A stretch of 64,000 nucleotides of DNA from assembly GCF_000496575.1 (NCBI RefSeq), contig NZ_AYKT01000007.1, forward strand, positions 124,001-188,000. Direction: 5' to 3'. The notes under the pieces were generated by a model. That model saw nothing but the letters and a program-made list of their open reading frames with translations, did not search any database and had not been told where the DNA came from. A program made the translations under genes and the position numbers. Source of the stretch: Geobacillus thermodenitrificans subsp. thermodenitrificans DSM 465. Its GTDB lineage: Bacteria > Bacillota > Bacilli > Bacillales > Anoxybacillaceae. This document shows, piece after piece, positions 33,182 to 42,128 of this stretch (the stretch's first letter is position 1; every line of letters starts with the position of its first letter).

Positions 33182-34075
33182 ATGAGAGAGGAACAAAGAC
33201 AACCGTCGCTGAAGCGTTTCTTCCGCAAACGTTGGGTATTTCCGGCTATTTATCTATCTTGCGCGGCATTGATTGTCGCCGGTGCACTTTGGTTCCAAGC
33301 GGGCAAGCAAGAGAGCACAGACGAAAACAACGTAGCAAAAAACGGAACCGCCCAGCAAGAAGACCCGGCCATTCCGGTCAATGAAACGGTCGAAAACATT
33401 GCAATGCCTGTAGTTGATCCGAACGCAGTACAAGTGAAAACTCCGTTCTATGACGAAAACGCATCAGAACAAGAGCAGGAAGCAGCCCTCGTCTTTTATG
33501 ATCATACGTACCATCCGAACCAAGGCATCGACCTTGTGCGCCAAGACGGTAAAACATTTGACGTCACCGCTTCGTTAAGCGGCACGGTGACGAAAGCGGA
33601 AAAAGACCCGATTTTAGGCTACGTGGTGGAAATCAACCATGAACAAGGGGTCACGACCGTCTATCAATCGCTTGCTGATGTGAAAGTAGAAGCAGGCGAT
33701 ACGGTGAAACAAGGCGAAGTGATCGGTAAGGCAGGGCAAAGCGAATTTAACAAAGAAGCCGGCATCCACGTCCACTTTGAAATTCGCAAAGACGGAAAAC
33801 CGGTGAACCCGATCGACTATGTCGACAAACCGTTGACCGCATTGACCGACAAATCGGAGGACAACGCCGGAACCAATAACACCAACGTAAGCGAGGAGAA
33901 AGAAACGACGCCAAGCGACGAAACAGCGCCGACTCAAGACAATCCGGCAAATGAATCAGAACAAACGCCGGCTGACGACGACACAACGACGCCAAACGAC
34001 AACAAACAAGATCAAAATAATGACACATCTTCCAACAAAATGCCAGACGCTTCGATCGGTATGGCAAGAGCGTAA
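33182..34075 (+). CDS. spoIIQ: Stage II sporulation protein Q, degenerate LytM-domain forespore protein
   Basis: Forespore membrane protein whose outer domain binds SpoIIIAH across the intermembrane space during engulfment and the feeding-tube stage. One membrane helix (about residues 18-38) leads to an M23/LytM domain (about 105-225). The first zinc-ligand histidine of active LytM enzymes is replaced (PNQGIDL instead of HxGxD), while the HVHFEIRKDGKPVNP motif remains; this matches the inactive SpoIIQ type. The last 70 residues are an Asp/Glu/Asn/Thr-rich tail. The 297-residue product starts at ATG 33182 after GAGGTG; upstream in-frame codons overlap the promoter. Confidence 0.94.
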   Translation: MREEQRQPSLKRFFRKRWVFPAIYLSCAALIVAGALWFQAGKQESTDENNVAKNGTAQQEDPAIPVNETVENIAMPVVDPNAVQVKTPFYDENASEQEQEAALVFYDHTYHPNQGIDLVRQDGKTFDVTASLSGTVTKAEKDPILGYVVEINHEQGVTTVYQSLADVKVEAGDTVKQGEVIGKAGQSEFNKEAGIHVHFEIRKDGKPVNPIDYVDKPLTALTDKSEDNAGTNNTNVSEEKETTPSDETAPTQDNPANESEQTPADDDTTTPNDNKQDQNNDTSSNKMPDASIGMARA

Positions 34076-34107
34076 CGATTTCATGAAGGGAACGAACGAC
34101 AAAGAAA

Positions 34108-34145
34108 GGCCCGTCTGTTTGCCAAAACGAACAGCGGGTCTTTTT
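34108..34145 (+). terminator. Intrinsic terminator of spoIIQ
   Basis: The arm at 34108-34119 pairs with 34130-34140 with one bulged T, followed by five T residues. Confidence 0.8.
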
Positions 34146-34188
34146 CCGTTTTCTCATCCCGAACCGGAGAAGACTTCCGCTTCCACAC

Positions 34189-34303
34189 GTGAACGTAAGT
34201 CCTTTACCAACCGATGGGGAAGGGGGGATTGCCAGCCTGCCTTGAGGCGGGTGTTCCTAAGAGTCTCCCACCGCTAAGTGTAAGCATAGGTAGAAGCGGG
34301 AGA
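34189..34303 (+). mobile_element. Possible IS200/IS605-type end remnant with structured RNA-like hairpins
   Basis: The segment beginning GAACGTAAGTCC, with the run of G at 34216-34227, the hairpin CCTGCC (34236-34241) TTGA GGCGGG (34246-34251), and TCTCCC near 34264 pairing with GGGAGA near 34298, resembles the transposon-end/guide-RNA scaffold found beside tnpB genes of IS200/IS605 elements in Geobacillus. That resemblance is from memory. No tnpA or tnpB coding sequence is present, so it would be a solo end. Confidence 0.35.
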
Positions 34304-34383
34304 TAAAAAAGAAAGTGGTTTCCAACGCGCCGTTTGAACCGATATAATGATAGAAAACAGGTGTGAGTCGGGGTGACTTTATC

Positions 34384-34833
34384 GTGAAACTAGACGATAT
34401 CGACCGCAAAATTCTTGAAATGTTGATTGAAGATGGCCGCATGTCGTATGTCGATATTGGGAAAAAACTGAATCTCTCCCGTGTTGCTGTCCGCGAACGG
34501 GTGAACCAGCTCGTCAAACGTGGAATTATCGAAAAATTCACTGTTGTCATTAATTCGGAGAAGTTCGGCAAACAAGTGTCAGCGTTTTTCGAAGTCGACT
34601 GCGAACCGGCGTATTTAGTCGAAGTCGCGCAAAAGCTGGCGGAGAATCCGAATGTGGCGAGTTGCTATCAAATGACCGGTCCGAGCACGCTGCATATGCA
34701 CGTACTTGTCGAAGACTTCAACGCCCTCGAGAAATTCATCAACAACGAGTTATACGCACTAGAAGGCATTACGAGAGTGGAAAGCCATATTTTGCTGCGT
34801 CGTTTCAAAAGTCGGACGGGGTTGAAATTGTAG
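34384..34833 (+). CDS. Lrp/AsnC-family transcriptional regulator (YwrC-like)
   Basis: A 149-residue regulator with an N-terminal winged helix-turn-helix (DDIDRKILEMLIEDGRMSYVDIGKKLNLS as the first helices, then SRVAVRERVNQLVKRGII as the recognition part) and a C-terminal RAM ligand-binding domain (about residues 65-140). Start is GTG 34384 with GGGGTG 8 nt upstream. In B. subtilis an Lrp-like gene, ywrC, stands beside ywrD (gamma-glutamyltransferase) and ywrA/ywrB (ChrA type); the same gene types follow here. So it probably controls the adjacent importer and GGT, likely in response to an amino acid. Confidence 0.88.
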   Translation: MKLDDIDRKILEMLIEDGRMSYVDIGKKLNLSRVAVRERVNQLVKRGIIEKFTVVINSEKFGKQVSAFFEVDCEPAYLVEVAQKLAENPNVASCYQMTGPSTLHMHVLVEDFNALEKFINNELYALEGITRVESHILLRRFKSRTGLKL

Positions 34834-34865
34834 AGATTGACTGAAGCGGAACGGCGAAGCGTCAC

Positions 34866-34893
34866 AAAAACACCTTTTTAAGGGTGTTTTTTT
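34866..34893 (+). terminator. Intrinsic terminator of the Lrp-type gene
   Basis: AAAAACACC (34866-34874) pairs with GGTGTTTTT (34883 onward) and runs into Ts. Confidence 0.8.
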
Positions 34894-34930
34894 ATTTAAA
34901 TAAAAAATTCATTTTTTTTAGACAATTGTG

Positions 34931-35017
34931 TAGAAAAATGGTTCAAATTCCTATATAATCATAAAAAACGAAATAGAAATTAACTTTGTTAAATAATCAT
35001 TCAATTTTGCTTAACAA
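34931..35017 (+). promoter_or_regulatory. Promoter region of the peptide importer operon with an inverted repeat
   Basis: TAGAAA (34931-34936), 17 bp, TATAAT (34954-34959) is the best sigmaA-like promoter, though its -35 is weak. Downstream, in the AT-rich leader, TTGTTAA (34986-34992) and TTAACAA (35011-35017) form an inverted repeat 18 nt apart that could bind a repressor such as the neighbouring Lrp-type protein. Confidence 0.4.
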
Positions 35018-35067
35018 ATGTATATAAAATTCTCTTTTATACAAACAACAGAAAAGGGGTGAATAGG

Positions 35068-36009
35068 ATGGTAGGGGTGGTTGTCAGAAGATTTTTTCAG
35101 CTGATTTTGCTGCTAATCGGTATCTCGTTTCTTGTGTTTACGAGCATGTACATTGCTCCAGGAGATCCGGCAGCGATCATCGCCGGCCCGACCGCGTCGC
35201 AAGCAGACATCGACGCTATCCGCGAAGATTTAGGGCTCAATGACCCGTTTCTCGTTCAGTATGGCCGTTACATGAACGGACTGCTTCATGGTGATCTTGG
35301 GTACTCATATCAGACAAAACAGCCGGTGTGGGACGCGATCGCAACGAGGTTTCCGAACACGCTGAAACTCGCTATCGCCAGCATTATTGTCGCCGTGATC
35401 ATCGGCGTGGTTGCCGGCATTATTTCGGCCATCCGGCAAAATTCATGGTTTGACGTTTCTAGCACCATTTTTGCCTTGGCGGGCATTTCAATCCCAAACT
35501 TTTGGCTAGGCACTGTGCTCATTTTAATTTTTGCTGTCAACTTGCAGCTGCTGCCAGTCGGCGGATTGGATGCACCTTTTTACACGGCAGAAGGATTGAA
35601 GCAACTTGTGCTGCCGGCCATTACGCTTGGGACCGGATCGGCAGCGATGATTGCGAGAATGAGCCGTTCGTCGATGCTTGAGGTTATTCGGGCCGACTTC
35701 ATCCGGACGGCACGGGCGAAAGGGGTGCGGGAGCGGACAGTTATTTGGGTGCATGCCTTACGCAATGCGATGATCCCGGTCATTACCGTCATCGGCTTGA
35801 ACTTTGGTTTTTTGCTGGGCGGAACGATCATTACTGAGCAAGTTTTCGCCATTAACGGCGTCGGCCGCTTGATGGTACAAGCTATCGCTGCTAGGGATTT
35901 CCCGATGGTGCAAGGTTCCGTCCTGCTTGTCGCTACATTGTTTGTGTTAGTCAACTTGATTGTTGACATCATCTATACGTTTATTGATCCGCGCATCAGC
36001 TACGATTAA
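35068..36009 (+). CDS. Peptide ABC transporter permease, DppB/OppB type
   Basis: First of two membrane subunits of a dipeptide/oligopeptide (or glutathione-type) importer. The 313-residue protein has six helices, the N-terminal signature RRFFQLILLLIGISFLVF, and the EAA loop RTARAKGVRERTVIWVHALRNA that contacts the ATPases. ATG 35068 follows AAAAGGGGTG; the in-frame GTG at 35059 lies in that site. First gene of a five-gene transporter set followed by a gamma-glutamyltransferase. Confidence 0.93.
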   Translation: MVGVVVRRFFQLILLLIGISFLVFTSMYIAPGDPAAIIAGPTASQADIDAIREDLGLNDPFLVQYGRYMNGLLHGDLGYSYQTKQPVWDAIATRFPNTLKLAIASIIVAVIIGVVAGIISAIRQNSWFDVSSTIFALAGISIPNFWLGTVLILIFAVNLQLLPVGGLDAPFYTAEGLKQLVLPAITLGTGSAAMIARMSRSSMLEVIRADFIRTARAKGVRERTVIWVHALRNAMIPVITVIGLNFGFLLGGTIITEQVFAINGVGRLMVQAIAARDFPMVQGSVLLVATLFVLVNLIVDIIYTFIDPRISYD

Positions 36010-36034
36010 ACCAAGGATAGAGAGGGGGAAACCG

Positions 36035-36940
36035 ATGGAAACCGGTGCAGCGGTGAATACAGGACATACGACGGCCGGCCTTGGGCGTAAAAAGGAAAAA
36101 ATGTATGTCACCACGATCAAACGGCTGCTGAAAAACCGATTAGCGGTCGTAGGACTTATCATTATCGCCATTCAAGTGCTGATGGCCATCTTCGCACCGT
36201 GGTTGGCTACTCATGACCCGGTGAAGCAAAACTTGGCAGCTGCCGAGCTCCCCGCTTTCTCTGACGGCCACTGGCTTGGGACTGATAACTACGGGCGGGA
36301 CATTTGGAGCCGCATCGTATATGGTGCTCGCATTTCTCTCGTGGTTGGCATCGTTTCTGTCAGCTTAGGGCTGATCGGCGGGGTGGCGCTCGGTTTGTTG
36401 GCGGGGTATTACAAAAAGCTTGATGGACTGATCATGCGGATTGTCGATTTACTGTTTGCGTTTCCGGGGATTTTGCTTGCGATGCTCATCATCGCGATTT
36501 TAGGCACAGGTCTAATCAATGTAGCGATCGCTATTAGCATTTGGTCGATCCCGACATGCGCCCGCATCGTCCGTGGCAGTGTCCTGTCAGTGAAAAAACG
36601 CGAGTACATTTTGGCGATGAAAGCGCTCGGAGCCAGCAATGCCCGCATCATCATCAAGCATATTTTGCCGAACTGCCTAGCGCCGATTATCGTCTTTGCA
36701 ACGATGCGCATGGCAACCGCCATTTTGTCGACTGCCTCGCTCAGCTATTTAGGGTTAGGCGCCCAGCCGCCGACGCCGGAGTGGGGGGCGATGATCGCCG
36801 CCGGACAGGCGTTTATGTGGACATCGCCGCACATGACGATTGTTCCTGGTATCGCCATTATGCTTGTCGTCTTTGCTTTTAACGTCGTTGGCGACGGGCT
36901 ACGCGATGCGCTTGACCCAAATATGGATATCAATCAATAA
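36035..36940 (+). CDS. Peptide ABC transporter permease, DppC/OppC type
   Basis: Second permease subunit, 301 residues. It has the DppC/OppC N-terminal OppC_N region (KNRLAVVGLIIIAIQVLMAI), the motif HWLGTDNYGRDIWSRIVYGARISL (seen as HWLGTDNYGRDIWSRI), and the EAA loop EYILAMKALGASNARIIIKH. ATG 36035 follows AGAGGGGG; the longer open frame from 35960 overlaps the previous gene and lacks a ribosome binding site. Confidence 0.93.
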   Translation: METGAAVNTGHTTAGLGRKKEKMYVTTIKRLLKNRLAVVGLIIIAIQVLMAIFAPWLATHDPVKQNLAAAELPAFSDGHWLGTDNYGRDIWSRIVYGARISLVVGIVSVSLGLIGGVALGLLAGYYKKLDGLIMRIVDLLFAFPGILLAMLIIAILGTGLINVAIAISIWSIPTCARIVRGSVLSVKKREYILAMKALGASNARIIIKHILPNCLAPIIVFATMRMATAILSTASLSYLGLGAQPPTPEWGAMIAAGQAFMWTSPHMTIVPGIAIMLVVFAFNVVGDGLRDALDPNMDINQ

Positions 36941-36964
36941 ACATACCATTTGGAGGGAAAGCGA

Positions 36965-38524
36965 TTGAAAAAGAAGTATTGGTCTTACCTGTTGTCTGCT
37001 CTCGTACTCGCTGTTTCTACGGCATTGGCCGGATGCGGCGGCAAATCGGCTTCCAATCACGCATCATCCGGTTCACAAGGGAAAGGAAACGTTGCTCAGG
37101 AGCTGACATATGCGACGACGTCTGATGTGGTTGGCCTTTCACCAACGTTAACGAACGATTCCGTATCATCGAAGGTAATCGATCAAGTGTATGAAACGTT
37201 ATTTGTTCGCGATCCGAAAACGATGGAAATCAAACCTCATTTAGCGGAATCGTACGAAAATCCGAATGATAAAACATGGGTTATCAAATTGAAACAAGGC
37301 ATTAAGTTCCACGATGGTACCGATTTTAACGCCGAAGCAGTGAAATATACGTTTGATAAATTAAGAGATCCGAAAACAGCAGCACCGCGTGCTTCATTGC
37401 TTGAACCGGTTGAATCGGTGGAAGTGAAAGACGATTATACTGTTGTGATCACAACGAAATATCCTTATGGTCCGATGTTATCTGCCTTAGCACATTCGAA
37501 CGCTGCAATCATCAGCCCGACGGCCGATCAAAAACAAGATTTAATGAAATATCCAGTTGGTACAGGTCCGTTTAAATTCGTCGAATGGGTGCCAGGTGAT
37601 CATGTGACGCTAGAGAAAAACGACGACTATTGGCAAGGGGCGCCGAAATTAGAGAAAGTCACATTCAAAGTCGTTCCGGAAGTGACGACTGCCATTTCAA
37701 TGTTGCAAACTGGCGATGTGCAGTTTATCGACAATATTCCGGCGGAACAACTTTCCCGTATTGAAGCGATGAAAAATGTTCAGTTCATCAAAAAAGAAGG
37801 CACACCGGTCTACTATCTAGGTTTTAATATGAAAAAGAAACCGATGAATGAACTTGCATTCCGCCAAGCCGTTTCGTATGCGATCAACAAGGATGAATAC
37901 ATCCAACAGTTGAAAGGTCTCGGCGTGAAATCAAATAGCGTCATCGGCCCGAAAGTGTTCGGCTATGATGAGTCGTCAGAAAACGTCGCTTACAGCTACG
38001 ATCCGCAAAAAGCAAAACAGCTTATCGAAGAACAGGGCTATAAAGGGACAACCGTTAAAATGCTTGTTGCTAATACAGCTGCCCATAGGAAAATGGCGGA
38101 GATCGTCCAAGCTCAGTTGGAGGAAGTTGGTATTCACACTGAAATTGAGTCGATGGAGTGGGGGACATTCTTAGATTCAGCGAGACAAGGGAAATATGAT
38201 ATCACATTCTTGAGTTGGGCGAACCTTACTGCCGACGGCAGCGAGTTGTTTTACCCGAACTTCCATTCCAAAAATGCAGGGGCAACAAACCGTATATTCT
38301 ACAACAACCCGACGTTTGACAAACTTGTTGAAGAATCGAGAAATGCGATTGATCCAGAAGTGCGCAAACAAAAATTAAAAGAAGCAAACGAATTTTTGTT
38401 GAAAGACGCGGCTGTTGTCGTAATGAATCACGGCGTTGTCACCGCGGTCGTTGATCAATCAGTGAAAGGATTAGAGATCGATCCAACAGGACAATGGTCA
38501 CTCTATCACGTTCATAGAGAGTAG
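36965..38524 (+). CDS. Peptide ABC transporter substrate-binding lipoprotein (SBP_bac_5 family)
   Basis: Extracellular receptor lipid-anchored to the membrane. The signal peptide ends in the lipobox LAGC (about residues 18-21), giving a lipidated Cys. The body is a family-5 solute-binding protein: LAESYENPNDKTWVIKLKQG, FHDGTDFNAEAVKYTFDKL, and the later GTPVYYLGFNMKKKP. The 519-residue protein starts at TTG 36965 with GGAGG upstream. Specificity for dipeptides, oligopeptides, nickel or glutathione cannot be read from sequence; the neighbouring GGT favours a gamma-glutamyl peptide. Confidence 0.92.
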   Translation: MKKKYWSYLLSALVLAVSTALAGCGGKSASNHASSGSQGKGNVAQELTYATTSDVVGLSPTLTNDSVSSKVIDQVYETLFVRDPKTMEIKPHLAESYENPNDKTWVIKLKQGIKFHDGTDFNAEAVKYTFDKLRDPKTAAPRASLLEPVESVEVKDDYTVVITTKYPYGPMLSALAHSNAAIISPTADQKQDLMKYPVGTGPFKFVEWVPGDHVTLEKNDDYWQGAPKLEKVTFKVVPEVTTAISMLQTGDVQFIDNIPAEQLSRIEAMKNVQFIKKEGTPVYYLGFNMKKKPMNELAFRQAVSYAINKDEYIQQLKGLGVKSNSVIGPKVFGYDESSENVAYSYDPQKAKQLIEEQGYKGTTVKMLVANTAAHRKMAEIVQAQLEEVGIHTEIESMEWGTFLDSARQGKYDITFLSWANLTADGSELFYPNFHSKNAGATNRIFYNNPTFDKLVEESRNAIDPEVRKQKLKEANEFLLKDAAVVVMNHGVVTAVVDQSVKGLEIDPTGQWSLYHVHRE

Positions 38525-38532
38525 GGGATAGC

Positions 38533-39537
38533 ATGACTGAAACCTTGCTGCGTGTCGAGAACCTTGTTACGACCTTCAGCACAGCGGAAGGGAAACTTTC
38601 TGCTGTGCGGGGGGTTTCGTTTTCCGTCCGCAAAGGGGAGACACTTTGCATTGTCGGCGAATCAGGGTGTGGGAAAAGCATCACCTCACTGTCGATCATG
38701 GGCTTGCTTCCGAGCAACGGTGCGGTAGAGAGCGGGTCGATTGAGTTTGCTGGCCGCGACTTAACGAAACTGTCGAAAGAGGAGTTGCGTCGCATTCGTG
38801 GAAACGAAATTTCGATGATTTTTCAAGAGCCGATGACGGCGCTTAACCCGGTCTTTACGATCGGTTATCAGCTTCGCGAACCGCTCATGCTCCATCAAAA
38901 ATTGTCGAAACAGGAGGCCCACGAGCGGGGCATTGAGCTGCTCAAGCAAGTCGGCATTCCGTTTCCGGAAAAGCGGATGAAACAATATCCGCATGAGTTA
39001 AGCGGCGGAATGAGACAACGCGTCATGATTGCTATGGCACTCGCCTGCCATCCGAGTTTGCTCATTGCCGACGAGCCGACAACGGCTCTTGACGTGACGA
39101 TTCAGGCGCAAATTCTCGACTTAATAAACGATCTAAAACAAAAATTGAACATGGCCGTTATTTTAATCACCCATGACATGGGGGTTGTCGCCGAAATGGC
39201 CGACCGGGTGATGGTCATGTACGCTGGGGAGAAAGTGGAAGAAGGCGATGTCGAAAGCATTTTTGCCAATCCACGCCACCCGTATACAAAAGGGCTGCTG
39301 CAATCCGTGCCAAGCGTGGATGACGAAGAGTATTCGCTTGAACCGATTCCAGGCACGCTACCGAGTCTAAACGAACAAATTGACGGTTGTCGGTTTCACC
39401 CACGCTGTCCGTTTGCGACCGATCAATGCCGGGCTGCATCGCCGCCGGAGAGAACGATCAGCGTCAGTCATTCCGTCCGCTGTTGGTTAGAAGAGGGGGT
39501 TCACAACGATGAGCGAGTCAAAGCAGCCACTTCTTAA
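38533..39537 (+). CDS. Peptide ABC transporter ATP-binding protein, DppD/OppD type
   Basis: One of the paired ATPases, 334 residues. Walker [10 protein letters not shown]-loop [10 protein letters not shown], signature [16 protein letters not shown], Walker [13 protein letters not shown] and the H-loop in LITHDMG are all intact. The C-terminal oligopeptide-transporter region includes the Cys-rich [11 protein letters not shown] motif of this subfamily, which binds an Fe-S cluster in some homologues. The end overlaps the next gene by 29 nt. Confidence 0.95.
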   Translation: MTETLLRVENLVTTFSTAEGKLSAVRGVSFSVRKGETLCIVGESGCGKSITSLSIMGLLPSNGAVESGSIEFAGRDLTKLSKEELRRIRGNEISMIFQEPMTALNPVFTIGYQLREPLMLHQKLSKQEAHERGIELLKQVGIPFPEKRMKQYPHELSGGMRQRVMIAMALACHPSLLIADEPTTALDVTIQAQILDLINDLKQKLNMAVILITHDMGVVAEMADRVMVMYAGEKVEEGDVESIFANPRHPYTKGLLQSVPSVDDEEYSLEPIPGTLPSLNEQIDGCRFHPRCPFATDQCRAASPPERTISVSHSVRCWLEEGVHNDERVKAATS

Positions 39538-40486
39538 GTTGGAAAACGTGAAAAAGTATTACCCGATCAAGGGAGGATTGTTGCAGCGCGTCCAAGGCTA
39601 TGTAAAAGCAGTGGAGAATGTTTCCCTTGACGTGTTTGCCGGGGAGAGTATCGGCATCGTCGGCGAGTCGGGCTGTGGAAAATCGACCCTCGGTCGGACG
39701 ATTCTTGGTTTAGAAGAAGCAACGGACGGATCAATCTTTTTTCGAGGCGAGGAAATTAGCCGTTTGCCGGAACGGCAGCGCAAACGGTGGAAAAAAGAGA
39801 TGCAGATGGTATTCCAAGACCCATACGCCTCGCTGAACCCTCGTCAACGCATTGGCCACGCGCTTGAGGAGGTGTTTGTCATTCATACGAACATGACAAA
39901 GGCCGAGCGCGAGGAGCGCGTGCTGCAGTTACTTCAAGAAGTCGGGCTTCGTCCGGAACATTACGACCGCTATCCGCACGAATTCAGCGGCGGGCAACGG
40001 CAACGGATTGGCATCGCCCGGGCGATTGCTCTCAATCCATCGCTTGTCATTTGCGATGAGGCCGTTTCCGCGTTGGACGTATCCGTCCAAGCGCAAATCA
40101 TTAAACTATTAAAGGACATTCAAGAAAAACATGAGTTGACGTATTTATTCATCTCCCACGATTTAGGGGTTGTTCGCCATTTTTGTAACCGGGTGCTCGT
40201 CATGTATTTAGGTCATGCTGTCGAACTCGCGCCGTCGCAGGAATTGTACACTAATCCACTGCATCCGTATACAAAAGCGTTATTGTCCGCCATTCCAAGG
40301 CTGAAGCCGGGCGTCAAGCGGGAGCGTATTCGCCTTGAAGGCGACTTGCCGAATCCGGCCAATCCGCCGAAAGGCTGCCCGTTTCATACACGTTGCCCGG
40401 TGGCGACCGAACGATGCAAACAAGAACGGCCGGAGTGGAAAGAAGCGGCTCCAGGTCATTTTGTTGCTTGTCATGAAGTGAAGTGA
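39509..40486 (+). CDS. Peptide ABC transporter ATP-binding protein, DppF/OppF type
   Basis: Second ATPase, 325 residues. Walker [10 protein letters not shown], signature FSGGQRQRIGIARAIA, Walker B LVICDEAVSALD and the C-terminal HTRCPVATERC motif are present. ATG 39509 lies inside the end of the DppD-type gene with AGAGGGGGTT upstream, so translation is coupled. Only 12 nt separate it from the ggt gene. Confidence 0.95.
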   Translation: MSESKQPLLKLENVKKYYPIKGGLLQRVQGYVKAVENVSLDVFAGESIGIVGESGCGKSTLGRTILGLEEATDGSIFFRGEEISRLPERQRKRWKKEMQMVFQDPYASLNPRQRIGHALEEVFVIHTNMTKAEREERVLQLLQEVGLRPEHYDRYPHEFSGGQRQRIGIARAIALNPSLVICDEAVSALDVSVQAQIIKLLKDIQEKHELTYLFISHDLGVVRHFCNRVLVMYLGHAVELAPSQELYTNPLHPYTKALLSAIPRLKPGVKRERIRLEGDLPNPANPPKGCPFHTRCPVATERCKQERPEWKEAAPGHFVACHEVK

Positions 40487-40498
40487 GGAGGAGTTTCT

Positions 40499-42103
40499 AT
40501 GGACTACTTATACCACCCATATCCATCACAGCGGATGACAGTGTTCGCCAAAAACGGTATTGTCGCGACATCGCAACCGCTCGCTGCTCAGGCCGGGCTT
40601 GAAGTGCTGAAAAAAGGCGGCAATGCCATCGATGCGGCGATTGCCACCGCGGCTTGCCTGACGGTCGTTGAGCCGACGTCCAACGGCATCGGCGGTGATG
40701 CGTTCGCGCTCGTCTGGACGAACGGGAAGTTGTACGGGTTAAACGCCAGCGGCTATGCACCAGCTGCCATTTCGCTCGACGTGTTAAAAGAGCGCGGCTA
40801 TACGGAAATGCCGAAATACGGGTTCGCCCCGGTGACGGTTCCGGGAGCGCCGGCGGCGTGGGCGGCGCTGTCGAAGCGCTTTGGACGTCTGTCGCTTGCC
40901 GAAACGCTCGCGCCGGCCATCGCTTATGCCGAAAACGGCTATCCGGTATCGCCTGTGCTCGGAAAGTACTGGGCGAACGCCTACCGGGTGTACAAAGAAG
41001 CGCTCCATGGGCCGGAGTTCGGTTCGTGGTTTGAGACGTTTGCGCCGGCCGGTCGCGCCCCGAACATCGGTGAAGTGTGGGCTTCACCCGATCATGCGGC
41101 GACGCTTCGTTCGATTGCGGAGACCGAAGCGGAAAGCTTCTATCGCGGCGAGTTGGCGGAAAAAATCGTCGCCTTCTCGAAGCAATACAACGGCTTTTTG
41201 ACGCTTGAAGATCTTGCCGAGTATGAACCGGAATGGGTCGAACCGATTTCCGTTTCTTACCACGGCTACGACGTATGGGAAATCCCGCCGAACGGCCAGG
41301 GACTTGTCGCCTTAATGGCGTTAAACATCATGAACGGGTTTGACGTACCGAATGTTCCGGATGTAGAGACATACCACCGACAAATTGAGGCGATGAAGCT
41401 CGCCTTTGCCGACGGGAAAGCATATATCGCCGACCGTCGCTATATGAACTATCGCGTAGACGAGCTGTTATCTGAATCGTTTGCTGCGATGCGCCGGGCG
41501 CAAATCGGCACCGAAGCGCTTACGCCGGAGCCGGGGACGCCGCCAAAAGGCGGGACGGTCTATTTGGCTGCCGCTGACGGCGAGGGCAATATGGTATCGT
41601 TCATCCAAAGCAACTATATGGGCTTCGGTTCCGGCCTCGTTGTGCCGGGCACGGGGATTGCCTTGCACAACCGCGGTCATAACTTTGTCTTTGATGAGAA
41701 CCATCCAAATGGGCTCGCACCGCGGAAAAAGCCGTACCATACGATCATCCCCGGATTTTTAACAAAGGGAGGCAAACCGATCGGCCCGTTTGGTGTCATG
41801 GGCGGGTTTATGCAGCCACAAGGACATATGCAAGTGATCATGAACACGGTCGATTTTGCTTTGAATCCGCAAGCAGCGCTCGATGCGCCTCGTTGGCAGT
41901 GGATGGAAGGGAAAACAGTGCTCGTTGAGCCGCACTTCCCACGTCATATCGCTGAAGCGCTCGCCCGCAAAGGGCACGACATCTGCGTCGCGTTGGACGG
42001 CGGCCCGTTCGGCCGCGGGCAAATCATTTGGCGCGATCCTGATACCGGCGTGCTTGCCGCAGGGACGGAGCCGCGCACGGATGGAGCGGTCGCCGCTTGG
42101 TGA
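40499..42103 (+). CDS. Gamma-glutamyltransferase family protein, YwrD-like, probably cytoplasmic
   Basis: N-terminal nucleophile hydrolase that cleaves gamma-glutamyl bonds (glutathione or similar). The 534-residue precursor has the LEVLKKGGNAIDAAIATAACL start of the family, and the autocleavage/nucleophile Thr in PKGGTVYLAAADGEGNMVSF (about residue 355), giving a large and a small subunit. There is no signal peptide, unlike secreted Ggt, so it acts inside the cell. Being the next gene after a five-gene peptide importer fits import of a gamma-glutamyl peptide followed by hydrolysis. Preceded by GAGGAGGAG. Confidence 0.9.
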   Translation: MDYLYHPYPSQRMTVFAKNGIVATSQPLAAQAGLEVLKKGGNAIDAAIATAACLTVVEPTSNGIGGDAFALVWTNGKLYGLNASGYAPAAISLDVLKERGYTEMPKYGFAPVTVPGAPAAWAALSKRFGRLSLAETLAPAIAYAENGYPVSPVLGKYWANAYRVYKEALHGPEFGSWFETFAPAGRAPNIGEVWASPDHAATLRSIAETEAESFYRGELAEKIVAFSKQYNGFLTLEDLAEYEPEWVEPISVSYHGYDVWEIPPNGQGLVALMALNIMNGFDVPNVPDVETYHRQIEAMKLAFADGKAYIADRRYMNYRVDELLSESFAAMRRAQIGTEALTPEPGTPPKGGTVYLAAADGEGNMVSFIQSNYMGFGSGLVVPGTGIALHNRGHNFVFDENHPNGLAPRKKPYHTIIPGFLTKGGKPIGPFGVMGGFMQPQGHMQVIMNTVDFALNPQAALDAPRWQWMEGKTVLVEPHFPRHIAEALARKGHDICVALDGGPFGRGQIIWRDPDTGVLAAGTEPRTDGAVAAW

Positions 42104-42128
42104 AACTAGCGATAAAGGAATGACAACG

